From Varanus komodoensis (lineage: Eukaryota; Chordata; Lepidosauria; Squamata; Varanidae): DNA of 64,000 bases. Under the pieces are notes generated by a model. It had not been told where the DNA came from. It was given only the letters and a program-made list of their open reading frames with translations, and made no database searches. Both the position numbers and the translations under genes were made by a program. Shown piece by piece: positions 21,560 through 32,975 of the stretch; within the stretch, counting starts at the first letter, position 1, and the number at the start of each line of letters is the position of its first letter. Location of the stretch: positions 3,772,416-3,836,415 of the forward strand of contig NW_025335854.1 in the NCBI RefSeq assembly GCF_004798865.1, in the 5' to 3' direction.

Positions 21560-21770
21560 TTGCATGTGTGCATTTGAGTAGACAAGAGGGCAATGCTTCA
21601 CTTGAAGTTCATTGGCATTACACACAAACAGCCTGAAAATTACAGTTGAAACGTGTGCATTTCAGTGTGCCCAAACCATGAGGTTGCAATTTTAGGTGCA
21701 CTGATGTGAGAACTCAGGAAACATGTTTTGATTCCAGGTAGGAAAGGTATAAACTGGGCTATGGAGCTTA
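21560..21770 (-). repeat. Possible A/T-rich dispersed family copy
   Basis: AGGTATAAACTGGG near the right end is the complement of the family head CCCAGTTTATACC. To its left lie GTGTGCATTTCAGTG and GCAATTTTAGGTGCACTG, the expected tail words in minus orientation. Confidence 0.45.
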
Positions 21771-23159
21771 TGCCAAAAAGGCATGTTTATAATTCCTGTC
21801 TAATGGTGCAGTCCTGAACACAATTAGTGTCAAACTGGATGCTGTTAATTATGCCAAATGTCCCTGACCCATCACTCATTTTCTTTCTCTAGAGTTCGTG
21901 TGCATGACCTCAGCTGAGACCAGGACCAACACTCCGTTTGCTTCCCAAACCATTCCCCATGTAGACATTAATAACAGAGAGGAAAACACCCATAGGTATC
22001 AATGGGAAACTTCCTCCTGAATTTCAGGAAGCAAACAGCTGGAAGGGGTAGGTTTAACCCTCCCTTCCTGGTGCTTGGTGGTCCTGATCCAAACAGTGCA
22101 CAGACACTTATGGAAGCATAACAAGAGAAGGTGGAGCATGGAGAGCTACGTGTAGTAATTACTGTAACATGTAGTTTACCCTTAACATAGAAATAAGCCA
22201 GAGTGTACTCAGTGGGATATAGCTCGAGTAGATTTATATAGGATCAATCTACATATAAAGTTTTGCAGGGGGCGGGGGAAGAACTTCACTCTTTGTTTAG
22301 GTTCATCCAGAGCAGCTTTACTAAGCCATGCACATCAGCAATTGCAGAAAAGAGTTGGTCCCAGCAGGGTGTCTCCTGAAATTATTAACAGCCTCTCCCC
22401 ACAAAGAAAGTCCCATGCTTATATGACATTCCTTGATCATATGGAGAGAAATAGCAACCTATCCAATTACTCTGTATATAAATTATAACACTCACAGATG
22501 CACCAATTAACAAACACTTATTGGCTTGTTTTGATGTTGATTTACACTCCATCCTGAATCAAAACAAAATGTGACACAGGCGACATCCTGGCTTGTCAGA
22601 GATAGATGTGATTGACTACATCCCGAGCCTTCTCAAGAATTGCCTTCTCAACAGTTGCACATGTTCTATTTTCTTGCCAGGTCTAGTTGACCTGAAAATA
22701 TGCAAGGCCCGGCCATCTCCTACTTCTACAATATAATTTATGTTTTGGTGGCTGGGTGACAAAATCAGGCATCATCAAGGAACTGTGATGGATAGCAGTT
22801 TGAGAATCTTAGGGTGCTAATCCTGCTTCTCATGTGCAGCAAGTCATGGTTGTAAATAAATAATGAAAATATATAAAATACTTCTTGTTTAAAGGTTCTT
22901 GCATGCCTTATCATTTGCAATATTCTAGAAGCCAAAGAACCAAAGGAGGGGATACTTAAGAGGTGTGGTTCTCTACCTTTGCATACACCAGGGTGGTATA
23001 TGAAGTATATGGTGAACAAAATATATAATGTCCAATGAAAAATAATAAAACACAGTTATTGTCATAGAACAACTGAAAGGCAATAAAATAGCAGGAGGAT
23101 CAACAAACTAACTCAAAATGCTAGAACAAGCAAAATGTTTTGACCTTCTTCCAGAGTCA
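21771..23159. other. Unassigned sequence
   Basis: No gene or repeat recognised over about 1.4 kb. Confidence 0.4.
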
Positions 23160-23800
23160 GCATCATGAGTCTGGAACATCCTTCACTAGCCAATGCTTCT
23201 GAGCCATCCTTAAGGGCAGCTGTACATACAACAGTATTCCAAACTGGAGTTGACCAAAACATGGACTTTTGCAATAAAAGGCATTCCATACCACTGAGGT
23301 CACCCGGATGGCAATTGACAATCCTGGATGAAAGCTATGATCATCCTCTACTGGGGATCACAACCCCTTCCAGAACAGCCTGCATACCAGATCCCCATAC
23401 ATGAAAACCGTCTACCCACAGTTTCAACATCTTATCAGGATCCATTTTTAGTTTACTGGACCTCATCTGGCCTGTTGTCCAATCTAGATACCGTGCACAA
23501 CCTTGCCTAACTCAGAGAAAAAAAGAGCTCGGTATCACCAGCATATCACTGATACTTCACACCCATTTTGCTGATAACATCACTAAGCAGCTTCCTAGGA
23601 CAGGAAATAAGATGGAACTCACAGCACGAATGACACTGAGTTGCCCTGTGCTTATCTTGGAAATGGGCCATGCAGGAAAGAGTGGAACTACCATATGGCC
23701 ATTTTTCCACCCAGACTTACCTATCTGATCCAACAAGATTCCATGGCCAGGGCCTTCAAAAGTGAGGTTGCAAACTTGTCAAACTTCTTCAAGTTCTACC
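23160..23800 (-). mobile_element. L2-clade LINE reverse transcriptase fragment
   Basis: On the minus strand a decayed L2 reverse transcriptase can be read: KLLSDVISKMGVKYQ, a stop, then YAGDTELFFS, matching the KPLGEVI..GV.YHQYADDTQLY motif of L2 elements (YADD catalytic aspartates; here YAGD). Further on come PDK, then GMQAVLEGVVIP in place of the family's GLPVLDGVTLP. Unlike the other L2 pieces this is internal rather than 3'-terminal. It carries several stops and at least one motif change, so it is inactive. Confidence 0.65.
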
Positions 23801-26007
23801 TTGAGGCTTACTCTGAGTCAGGTTCAGTTCTGAGTCTGACTTCTTCCTCATGCAAAAATGGCAAAGTACATGGGCATGCATTCAAAACCCACAAAATCTT
23901 CTATAGATTGGAATGTTTCCCTACATTTCCAAAAACTATGCATGTAATATTTTTTTTGCACATTCCCACATTTTTCAAATGCTTCCAACCAGTTCCTGCA
24001 AAGAATATTGTAAGGTTAGGCTTGCATGAGCTTTCAATGTAAATTTTGTTCATGTGGAAAAGGTACAAAGATGGTAAATTCCAGTCATAAATTATCTGAA
24101 ATATTTTTTCATATATTGTGGAGAAATGACCTGTACATGATATTTTTGTTCTTTAATGTGACCTCTATGAAATTTCACTGTATCTGAGTGGGCGAAAGGC
24201 TTTCTTGCATTACTGTCCTGTGAGGTGATAGCTTAGCAATTCTTTTTCTCTCTGAAGAGAGAATACCTTTGAATACTTTAACATGGGACCTAGCCCATGT
24301 AATATGCTTCTGATTCATGGGGATTTCTGGCTAGGTGGAATTCCTTCCACCTAGAGGGAATTGGAGGGAGTCTCTGGCAGAAGAAGGGAGAAGGTCTGTT
24401 GGTTGACTGCGGTGGCTTAAATGAGGACTAGCAGAAAGCTGAGAAGAAAAGCCATAGTGATTCTTTCTCTGTAGAAAAGCCTTAGGTGTGTGGCGATGCC
24501 AAGTGGTTTCCCTAAGCTATTGCCAGAGGAAGGCCATATAGATCAGCAGCAAAAACCAGATAAGCCATCCAAACAGAAAATGGTATAATGTAAAGACTTC
24601 AGGTGTCAGAGGACGACTGTACCTTAAAGCCACACCTGACGGTAAAGTTATTGGCTGGAACTGAAGTTTAAGGAATTTGGCCTGAAGTAAAAGATGTCCT
24701 TATATACCTAAAACAGCAACAGCATCTCTCAAATCCAAAGAATTATCACTAAGTACTGTTTGGAAAGTGCCAAAGGAAATATCATTATTCCCTCATGTAC
24801 AAAATATTCCTTTAATACATTTTGTATTTAATAGTTCATGGTGTCTCTAATTTTGGTGTTGATCTCACACCTAAGCCTCTTATACCAGGTGCTATGGGGT
24901 TTAAAAGTGTTCTAACTCTACTGAGAGAGCTAGTGGCAGCAGGAAAGGGTAAATGGCAGAAAAATAAGCATCTGTTCTAAACATGGAAGCCCACAGGTGG
25001 GACTGCTCAGTGAAGGAGCAGTTTCCCCTTTAGTGGTGAAGAGTGTCAAGAGTAGATGGAGAAGACCCCTCTTTTATCTCCCAGCTTGAATCTAGTGTGG
25101 AGAATCAGATGTGTCTGGGGTTCAGTGTTATGGATAGATGCTTTTTGATCAGGTTAAAACACCGGTAGCATGGTTGCCAATCTCTGCTAAATGTTATAAG
25201 TTTTCTTCCTTAATGCATGGTCTTTTGGAAGCTTGCTGGAATGAACTAATACTGAGATTGCTTTGGACTCTTTATAGAGCCATTCTCAGAAACTAACTTG
25301 TTTGTTTTTTACAGTCAGATGCCTCTCATTGTGAGACCATGCAATGATATTAATGGCACACCAGTTGAAATAGCTTTATAGGACACTTGGATGTGTCTTG
25401 AGGGGGAAAAAGGAATGTGTGGAAGAAAACAAAAAGAAAAAGAAAAATCCACTCCAGAAGAATTCAATCAATTCCTGGGAGAACTTTGTGATGTGAAGAA
25501 ATAATTGAGTGCTTGACATCTAACTTCATAGGTCAAAGCTTGAAAAGGCAATATCTCAGCAATAAACTGAGATAAAATTGTGGAATTTCTGTTTGGGAGG
25601 TAGAGCTGTGGTTCCACAGATAGATTGAATTTGTGACCTGGACTTCAGAAAGTGCTTAATTTCTGTATAATAAAAACAAAACCAGTTAACTCTTGATGTA
25701 TTATTTCAAACAGCATAGCCAAAGTAGCCCAAGGGGCAGGAAACCCCCATGATTAGTGATGCAGCCAATCTGTGGTTGGCTCAGATATGAAAATTGCATA
25801 TATACTGATGCAAATATGTCTCCAACATACAGCAACAGGTTTATGAGTAGTTATTGTGGAACTATAGAATGGGTGGAGAACTAATGCGTTTACTTGCTTC
25901 ATAAGATATTGAGCAATTCATCCTGTCTATAGCACACAATAGCAAAATGTTCAGTAATTAGATGAGGAATGTAATAAATACATTAAGACTGAATAGATGA
26001 AAAATCA
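23801..26007. other. Unassigned sequence with a small hairpin and a shared 50-bp word
   Basis: 23880-24050 has TGCA/TTTT words loosely like the A/T-rich family. 24331-24354 is a perfect 10-bp hairpin. 25301-25352 matches 26404-26446. No gene recognised. Confidence 0.4.
24331..24354. repeat. Perfect 10-bp hairpin
   Basis: CTAGGTGGAA (24331-24340) and TTCCACCTAG (24345-24354) pair perfectly around TTCC. Confidence 0.85.
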
Positions 26008-26135
26008 TGCTTGCCCAACTGACGTTTTCCAGATGTTTTGTACTATTACTCCCAGGTTTCCTGAGCATGTTTGGCTTTGACTGATAGGAGTTAAAAATCC
26101 AAAACATCTGGGGAACATAAGACTAGAAAAGGGTG
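26008..26135. mobile_element. Palindromic MITE-like repeat
   Basis: The left arm TTCCAGATGTTTTGTACTAT plus TACTCCCAG and the right arm GGAGTTAAAAATCC plus AAAACATCTGGGGA are near-complementary. Same family as 11845-11985; half copies at 27795 and 48036. Non-coding. Confidence 0.65.
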
Positions 26136-26562
26136 GAGACTAGTTAACAGGATTTTGTTTTGAGTTGGGAACATGCATACTGGAGTTTAGCAGTTGTGAT
26201 GATGATTTATGGGTACAAAAAAGTTCTTTATGACTTTCAACAGGTAACCAGGCCCAATTATGCCAAGAACCTGTGCCTTAAAATATGAAATGTTTGTACA
26301 TGTTGGTGGTCTTCCACTCCACCATGATGTTTTCAAGATGTTAGTTTGTTCAAAGAGGGTAGATTCGGGCCTTCTTTATCTTTCCTTATACTATTTGGCC
26401 TAATTGTTTTTTTTAAATCAGGTGCCTCTCATTGTGAGACCATCCATTTGGCTTCCACTGGTTTGGTCTTCTCTACTTAGATTAGATTCTGTTGCCCGGT
26501 CACTTTTGGAACCTTCAATTCTGGATCCTCTTCCCAGGTGGACTATATTAGGATCTCATCAA
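26136..26562. other. Unassigned sequence
   Basis: Includes the second copy of the 25301 word at 26404-26446. No gene recognised. Confidence 0.4.
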
Positions 26563-26803
26563 CCAATTTATTTATGTATTAAATGTTTTCTCTGCCCTTT
26601 TTCTTTTCAAGGAACTCAAGGTGGCTTGAGTAACCCTCCTCTTTCTCTCAGTTTTATCCTCCCAGCAATGACCCTGGGAGGTAGTTTATGCTGATGGCCT
26701 GCAACTTACTCAGCTGCCCAGTGAGCTTGATGGCGAAGCGAGAACTAGAACCAGGAGCTCCCAGATCCCCAACATTCTAGCAACTTCTCCACACTGGTTC
26801 TAG
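26563..26803 (-). repeat. MIR-like CORE-SINE, near full length
   Basis: On the minus strand this is a tRNA-derived SINE. The plus strand shows, in order, a TTTATTTATGTATT tail, GGAACTCAAGGTGGCTTGAG, TTTTATCCTCCCAGCAATGA, CCCTGGGAGGTAG, CAGTGAGCTTGATGGC and a degenerate tRNA-like head ending near 26803 (ACTTCTCCACACTGGTTCT). Tail and body follow the MIR/CORE-SINE plan with an L2-type tail. It is the longest of the copies here. Confidence 0.75.
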
Positions 26804-27646
26804 GAGAAAAAAAAAAGCCATTGTGCCTCTTCCGATTGTCGCAACCATATCTTTTCACAGTCTTTGCAGTTTGATGCATTTTCATGTGCAAAACTAACTT
26901 TATGGGGAAATTTAGATTTAAGAATGGGCAAAAAATATTCATGTGGTAGACTTGGGCAGACAAGCTAATTTTAACTTTGCATCAATTCGTCAGTCCTAAT
27001 GATAGTTTTCTTGCCATTTTCTGCGTTGTATGCTAGATATATATGGCCAGCTATGACAGTATGGCAATATATGCAATTGAAATGATTGTTAGAATTCAGG
27101 TTTGGTCCTGCTGCTTTTACAGCTTCCAAGTTGCCTGTGCTATTGGAAGTATTGTTTGAGGCCAAAAAGTTACATCAGCCTACAATTCATGGGCACCAAT
27201 ATCTATTACTGGTGAATAAATATGACACATAAGGATTTAATCTAGAATGGAATAATGAACTGATACACCCCACCTTGCCCAATCAACGGTGTTCCATTAT
27301 GTTAGAATGAGAAGGAAAACCAAGTTTAGGTCTAATAACTGAATTTGAATTTGCCTAATACACAAAGTTGATGCATTCCATTTTTCTAATAATGCATTTT
27401 TGAACATTCTTTTCAATGGTGTTTTTCTCCGGTTTTGGCAACAGTCCACAACGGAAGTCCACACAGAGCTGTTAATGGGTCTTAGACCCAAAACAAAGTA
27501 CTTATATGTCTGAGAAACATATTTGCAAAACTGCATTCTTTTGGAAAGCACTCAGCTATGTTTCAGGTATTGGCAGAAGAAAGTGTAGGTTTCAAATGTA
27601 TGCATAACAGGTGCATAAATCCAGGAAAAATATATAAAAACATGCA
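26804..27646. other. Unassigned A/T-rich sequence
   Basis: 27380-27560 holds ACAACGGAAGTCCACACAG and TTTGCAAAACTGCATTCTTT words that may be another A/T-rich family copy. No gene recognised. Confidence 0.35.
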
Positions 27647-27734
27647 TCATACAAACAGAAAAAAACTAGCAAGATAATATGTGCTTGGGTCAGAACAAGC
27701 TTTGAGATAGAACTTTGGTGAGTTCAAGTCCACT

Positions 27735-27785
27735 TGCAGCGGACTGTATATAAAAGCTTTTAATAAATAAATATAAATAAATAAA
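27735..27785 (+). mobile_element. Short L2-type LINE/SINE tail
   Basis: TATATAAAAGCTTTTAATAA followed by ATAAATATAAATAAATAAA matches the tail of the L2 copy ending at 53530 (AAAGCTTTTAATAAATAAAT). Confidence 0.6.
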
Positions 27786-27794
27786 GTTTTGCTG

Positions 27795-27845
27795 AACACT
27801 GGCTGGGGCATTCTGGGAGCTGCAGGACTTTTTTTCTGTCTAAGC
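27795..27845. mobile_element. Half copy of palindromic MITE-like repeat
   Basis: ACACTGGCTGGGGCATTCTG and GGAGCTGCAGGACTTTTTTT correspond to the GGCTGGGGAATTCTGGGAGT arm of the palindromic family; the other arm is missing. Confidence 0.5.
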
Positions 27846-28102
27846 ATAATGGGGTTGTTCCCTAAGCCTGGATCTAAGCAGAGATTCTTTATGAGTTCCA
27901 TTTCAGCAGCAATGTCCTTGGATATCAAGCAAATATTGGATCTATTGAAATTTATATTGCTGATCTTTTCTACAGAGTCTATGGGTGGAAGAGGCAATGG
28001 AAGCACTTCTGATTGACCCCCAAACCAGATTAAGTTTCTCGAACTGGCATCTTTCTCACCTATCACCTTTGTCTCTACAGGGAATGTCACATGCAATTTC
28101 AC

Positions 28103-30229
28103 AGCATTAGGTGCCTGTTACTGCTTTGCTTGGTAATTTGTCTCCAGTGACTGTGGTTCGAGTGTTTGTAATGCACATTTTGCCTTGTCAGCTCTCTCCA
28201 AAAATGACCATCCCCACCTGCTTTCGACTGGAAAGCGACGCTTGCTTAACCATTTGCTGATCATGCAAGTGAAGATGCCACACTAGAAGTTACAAAGATC
28301 CAGTGGCTAGAAGTATTGTTATGCGAGCATAATTTCTTATAAGGAGCAGGTGAAGAGTGTGCAGCCGTCTAACAAGTTGACAGAAGTCCCTTGGATTGCT
28401 TGCATCTCAGACTTTTTATCAAAGCAATAATACAGAAGGCACGGCACTCTATTACGCAGTGTACCTGGACTGTGAACTCAGAGCCAGTTCCCTGTTCGTT
28501 TATGGCTTCCTCAGCTTGAAACAATGACCTTTCTGGTATTTTCGTACTACATGTTAGCAAACAAGGAGTAGCAGAGCATATGGTTTGCAAACAGAAGGGC
28601 CCAGGATAAAACCTTCCAGTTCCAGTTAAAATCAGATAGTCCTGGGTGATGGGTAAAGCCTTGCTAGGAGTCTGGAGCTTTGCTGTCAGCCAGAGTAGAC
28701 AGTCCCAGTCTAGATGGATAACCTCCCAAGTTCTCCAAGAGGAATGGTGGAGCAGAGCTGCTTGGAGGCTGAGAATATAGTCCTCAGTTCCTTTATGTGG
28801 GAGTAGGTCTCATCACACTGCTACAAGCAGATACATGTATATGGTTGTCCCTTGAGTTATGAAGCAGATATTTGGAGTCTGAAGCCACCTCTGTCACAGA
28901 ATGCCTAATCCTACACAGTTTCCCAGCTGTAAGCCCCATTGCAGTCCATGAGACTCACATCCCAATACACACACACAGACCTCTCTGTGTTATCCAGCGT
29001 CCCTTATAAAGAACATTGTGAAAAAGACCTACCTAAGATCAGTCCCAGAAAAAAATAATCTGTTACACCAGTTGAGTTTCTATGATTTTTGTGATTGGGC
29101 AAGAATAATGTTATATTGCAGACTCCTTTATTTGCTTTGGAAGTCAAGAAATTAGGAGCCAAATTGTTGGCCTAAGTTCTGTCTCTGTCTCCGTCTGTGT
29201 TCTCTCATTTGACAAGGATGCTCTATGGATTACAGGAAAGTAATGTATGTGGAGAACATTTCATATTCAGCAGCACTATTTTTGCCGAAGTTGCATGGCA
29301 GAATGTTCCTTTGCCATGAAATATTCCCCATGGTTAGAAAAACAGCATGTTTTTGTTTCCACCCCAAAGCGTAATCTTCTTCCAAGGTGTTCATTTTCCA
29401 TGCGCTAGGAGTTCCTTTCAAAGGCACATTGAACTCCACACACCTTCAGCCTGGTGTAGCACACACAGTTCAGAAGCATTAACACTTGAATCTGCTGATT
29501 GTATCAACGTCAGAGTGTGCAACCACTCTGGAAGATTTGAAGTGTCTGAAAAAGCACTTCAATCTTTCTCAATAGATATTAAGCCAGCTGAAAATAATGT
29601 AGCAGGATAGAAATTTGATTTGCTTTTCATCCATTATTTTTGCTACTTTTCTCTCATTTCCCACGTCTTGTTCTCATCACCAAGGCTTCACTCAAAGTTA
29701 GGCATGGCTGGGCACTTCCAGAAGGTTCGCACCGCAGCAGGGGGCCTTCTAACATGGAATGTTCTGCTTCACTTTACCGAAGCCATGTGTTTGCCAGCCC
29801 TTGTTCTGTTCTGGTATAGCTTGATGGAAGAGCAGTGAAGACCTCTAGCGAGCATCTGGAAGGAAGAAGAGGGGCAACAAAAGCTGTGAAGAATGCCGGT
29901 AGGAAAGCAAAGCAAAGGATTTCTTGCCCAACAACCCACTGGAACCTGTAACTGGCACTGATCAAGATATATTCACAGGGCGCAAACCATGGAGCAAAGA
30001 TAGGAGGCCTTAAAACAACCCCTGACTCCTCCCAAATGTTGGTCAATTCCTTCCTCTGCTGTACCTCTCTCAAAAAACTCTCTTAAGGAGCCATCACAAA
30101 CTGAGTCTGAGGACTGAGTCTCCACTGCTGATCCCCACCCTGTCATTCAAGGGCTGTTACCACTTCCTTTCATGTTTTCACTACAAAACAGTTAGGAACT
30201 TCTTAATCTTTAGCCAAATAAGTGCTACT
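28103..30229. other. Unassigned sequence
   Basis: About 2.1 kb without repeats I can name. 28120-28330 is repeat-free and of even composition, which would fit conserved non-coding DNA. No gene recognised. Confidence 0.35.
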
Positions 30230-30570
30230 AATGAGCTGCACTGCTTTGACCCAGTCCTAGTGTTTAATGCAATCTGAGCTCAAGTGTATAGAGAGCAAGC
30301 ATGGTTGTTCTACAAAGGAAGCCAAGTAATTGCTGGGAAGAAAGCAATAAAATGAACCTTAATGGTGCCGTGTTTTACTACGGCTTGTCATAACTGATTG
30401 GATTAATGAACAAGTCAATAGCTCGAGGCATAGAAGGTAATTTCAAACATATATCAACGGCAAACTAAAAAGATTATGCATTTGACATAAACAGAAACGC
30501 TGACATATAGTCTGCTCCTGAAATAATTATGAAAGTGGCTTCTGCTTCAATACTTGCAAATGTGTGTGTG
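30230..30570. other. Repeat-free block, possible conserved non-coding element
   Basis: Words such as AACTGATTGGATTAATGAAC, GACATAAACAGAAACG and TGAAATAATTATGAAAG give a homeodomain/forkhead-like site texture. It ends in a short GT run. Conservation is untested. Confidence 0.25.
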
Positions 30571-31467
30571 TGTATGTTTTACCTGGGATTATAACATTGG
30601 AAAAGGAGGTGTGTTCCTCACCTCCATGGAAGAATTAGAACCCTTGGTCCCCACAACAGAACAAATCGGACCTGATAGTTCACCAGCTGCATTTATTTGT
30701 ATCTCAAGTTAGATTTTTTTTTTTTTTTTGGTAATCTTGTTCAATATTTCTCTAAGGAAAGGCTCATGAACAGTTGCACTAATATAAAACACCAGCAGTG
30801 CAATGCCAGTAGCATGAGTTGCATGGAGGTTATTCCAGGAAATCCAAAGTCTTTGCCACCTATTCCTAACCATTATAGTAAATTTTACAATGTAAAACAC
30901 AAATTAAAAAACCTTAGAATTGGAAAAACATAGGATTAGAATAAAAACATTTAAATATAATCAATAAAAGCATATTATAAATACAATTAATATTAAACTT
31001 TGAAGGACTGTGCGCCCCATCACCAGGACCACTGGGGACATGTTGAAAACTCTATCAAAATTCTTTCAAGTAGTTTCCCTTTTCTAACATTTTAATGTCT
31101 CTTCTGAAGGCTCCAATCCTTTCCCTTTTTAAAATACATATTCAATAAATATGCTCCAAATTGCCTTAAAATTATTTTATTTATATACCCTTTCCTGATT
31201 TTAATACCACAGTTAATTGATCATTTAATGGCTACATTTGAAACTTCTCTATACCAATAGCTATAGCAACGGATAGCTATACTTTACTTTCCATTTCTTA
31301 GCAATGAATAATCTTGCAGCTGTTGTTAAATTTTTTATTATTTTTATTATTCCAGTTCCAGTGTTTCTTAGCAAATATTGAAAGTAGTGTAATGTCAGGG
31401 CATACTTCAATAAGGAGTCTGTGTTTATGCTGCCTGAATATATTATACTATGCTATGCTCTGCTATT
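30571..31467. other. Unassigned A/T-rich sequence
   Basis: Includes a poly-T run at about 30714-30729. 30890-30990 resembles L2-type 3' UTR in minus orientation, too weak to call. Confidence 0.35.
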
Positions 31468-31674
31468 ACATGCATCCTGCCTTTTTCCTGCAAGGAACAC
31501 AAGGTGGTTCATGTAATCCTTCTGTACATTCATGAACACAACAAGTCCATAAGGTGGGCTTGACTGAGCTTCTGTGACTGACCTGAAGTCACTGCGTGAG
31601 TTTCATGGCCAAGTGGTGAATAAAAGCTTCCAAGGTGCAGTCCAACACCCTCACCTCTGTGTCATATTGGCTCT
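31468..31674 (-). repeat. MIR-like CORE-SINE
   Basis: Plus-strand CCTTTTTCCTGCAAGGAACA, CAAGGTGGTTCATGTAATCC, TAAGGTGGGCTTGACTGAGC, GAAGTCACTGCGTGAGTTTC and CAGTCCAACACCCTCACC follow the same order as 26563-26803, reaching the tRNA-like head at 31674. Confidence 0.7.
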
Positions 31675-31869
31675 AGAGATCTAGAAATCTTAGATGGAAT
31701 ATGCTTGTTACTGGTGGGTTTGGGAGTAAGGAGGAGATGTTTCCATCCTTATAAAATATAACTCAATTCTTAGTGTGTCTGTGAAAGCAATCCTATAGGC
31801 AGTCAATACATGAATGCTAGTCAAGATCCAAATATACTGAAATGATACATTTTTAGGAGATGAACCTTT

Positions 31870-32057
31870 GTATTTATGTATTATATTTACATCCAACCTT
31901 TTCCCCCTGCTCAGGAACTCAAGAACACTTACTTAATTCTCCTCTATTGCTCCATCTACTTCTCCCAACAACAACCTGTCAGATAGCTTGGAATGAATGT
32001 CTGTGACTGGTCTTAAGTTACCCAGAGAGACTGGTGTGTTGAAAGTGAGTAAAATAG
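31870..32057 (-). repeat. MIR-like CORE-SINE, cut by LTR-like fossil
   Basis: TTTATGTATTATATTTACAT, CAGGAACTCAAGAACACTTA, CTCCCAACAACAACCTGTCA and AGTTACCCAGAGAGACTGG follow the MIR-like order. The tRNA-like head is missing where the LTR-like element begins, about 32037-32059. Confidence 0.6.
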
Positions 32058-32579
32058 CTGTTCTTGGCACACATTCTCAAGGCCTATTGGCTGGATTTCA
32101 GAGGAGGGAGAGGAGGAAGAAGAAGAATAGCAGAGGAGATTGGAATGTTGTCCAGTTCGATTCAGTGAGATGAGAGAGGTGGAGGTGTTTATCTCAAGGC
32201 CAGGCTTCCCAGGCACGATGGCAGCCTCTGGAATAACCAAGATGTACAGTGGGCAAGAGAGTTTCTCAGAGACGGATGAGGAAGACATGGCTCTTGACCC
32301 CATAATGCATCATCAGAAGAGAAAGGCAGCCCGATTTGAGGATCAGTGTGCACAGGGCAGCATGGTTACTTTAAGAAGACCCTTCCAAAGGAACGGGGCA
32401 CAGTAATGCTCATAAGGAGAATTCCAGGAGATGAATGCTAGATTGGGTTCAATGAGCCTCTCTGTGTCTGTTCACTCGGCATGATGGTGCTTCTGGAAAA
32501 TGTTTGGTAAATATAGAACTTCTTCCAAGAAGGGTCTGTGGCTTTGGATGTGACAAGGGAAGAACCCTAGCTCATGACA
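32037..32579 (+). mobile_element. LTR-like fossil, copy B
   Basis: Aligns over its whole length with 34652-35145. Shared landmarks are GCACAC..TCTCAAGG near the start, GAGATGAGAGA, TTATCTCAAGGCCAG, TCTGG..ATAACCAAGA, GCTCATAAGGAGA, TGGAAAAT.TTTGGT and the terminal CTAGCTCATGACA. TG..CA ends with A/T-rich polyadenylation-like sequence before the end fit a solo LTR. No internal region, primer site or target duplication was found. It is an ancient broken fossil, family not identified. Confidence 0.5.
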
Positions 32580-32877
32580 CCATGGTTGCTTTGATGTAAA
32601 TGAGCATTGTGAAGAGATAGAATCAGAAATAATTCTATATATGTAAAGCTCAAGGAAAGGGTTATAGTGGTTAACAGTACCACCTTATCTAGGTCCAATG
32701 AGAAGTCACTCAGTGTCTAGTAGGTGGCTGCCAAATTATGAATGAATAATTCATCTCGGGTTTCAGTCTTGCCTCTGCCTGGCCAACTTCTGCTCCCAGA
32801 CCTGCAATATGGGACAATATAGGGAAGAACAATACTGAGTTCCTGCGCATGCTTGCAAAGAGTATTACCAGATAAGG
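32580..32877. other. Unassigned sequence
   Basis: No gene or repeat recognised. Confidence 0.4.
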
Positions 32878-32975
32878 TCATGAACAGAGCCGTCTGGAGC
32901 TGGGGGTCAGACTAGATGGCTCGGGAGACCCCTTCTGACTTGCTCTGTTTCTATGTTTCTGTGTTTCTATAATGT
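32878..32975 (+). mobile_element. CR1 LINE 3' terminus, very short
   Basis: TCATGAACAGAGCCGTCTGG, GGGGGTCAGACTAGATGGC, CCCCTTCTGACTTGCTCTG and TTTCTATGTTTCTGTG are the last 100 bp of the CR1 family at 15640-15975. Confidence 0.85.

Larger units (their letters stand above)
27647..28102 (-). other. Unrecognised 151-codon open frame, not called as a gene
   Basis: This minus-strand frame is one of the longest in the window. Its N-terminal half (from 28102) has mixed composition, but I recognise no family, and its C-terminal half runs through a palindromic repeat arm (27795-27845) and an L2-type tail (27735-27785). The frame is therefore probably chance, or an old coding fragment fused by insertion to non-coding repeats. 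Confidence 0.3.
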
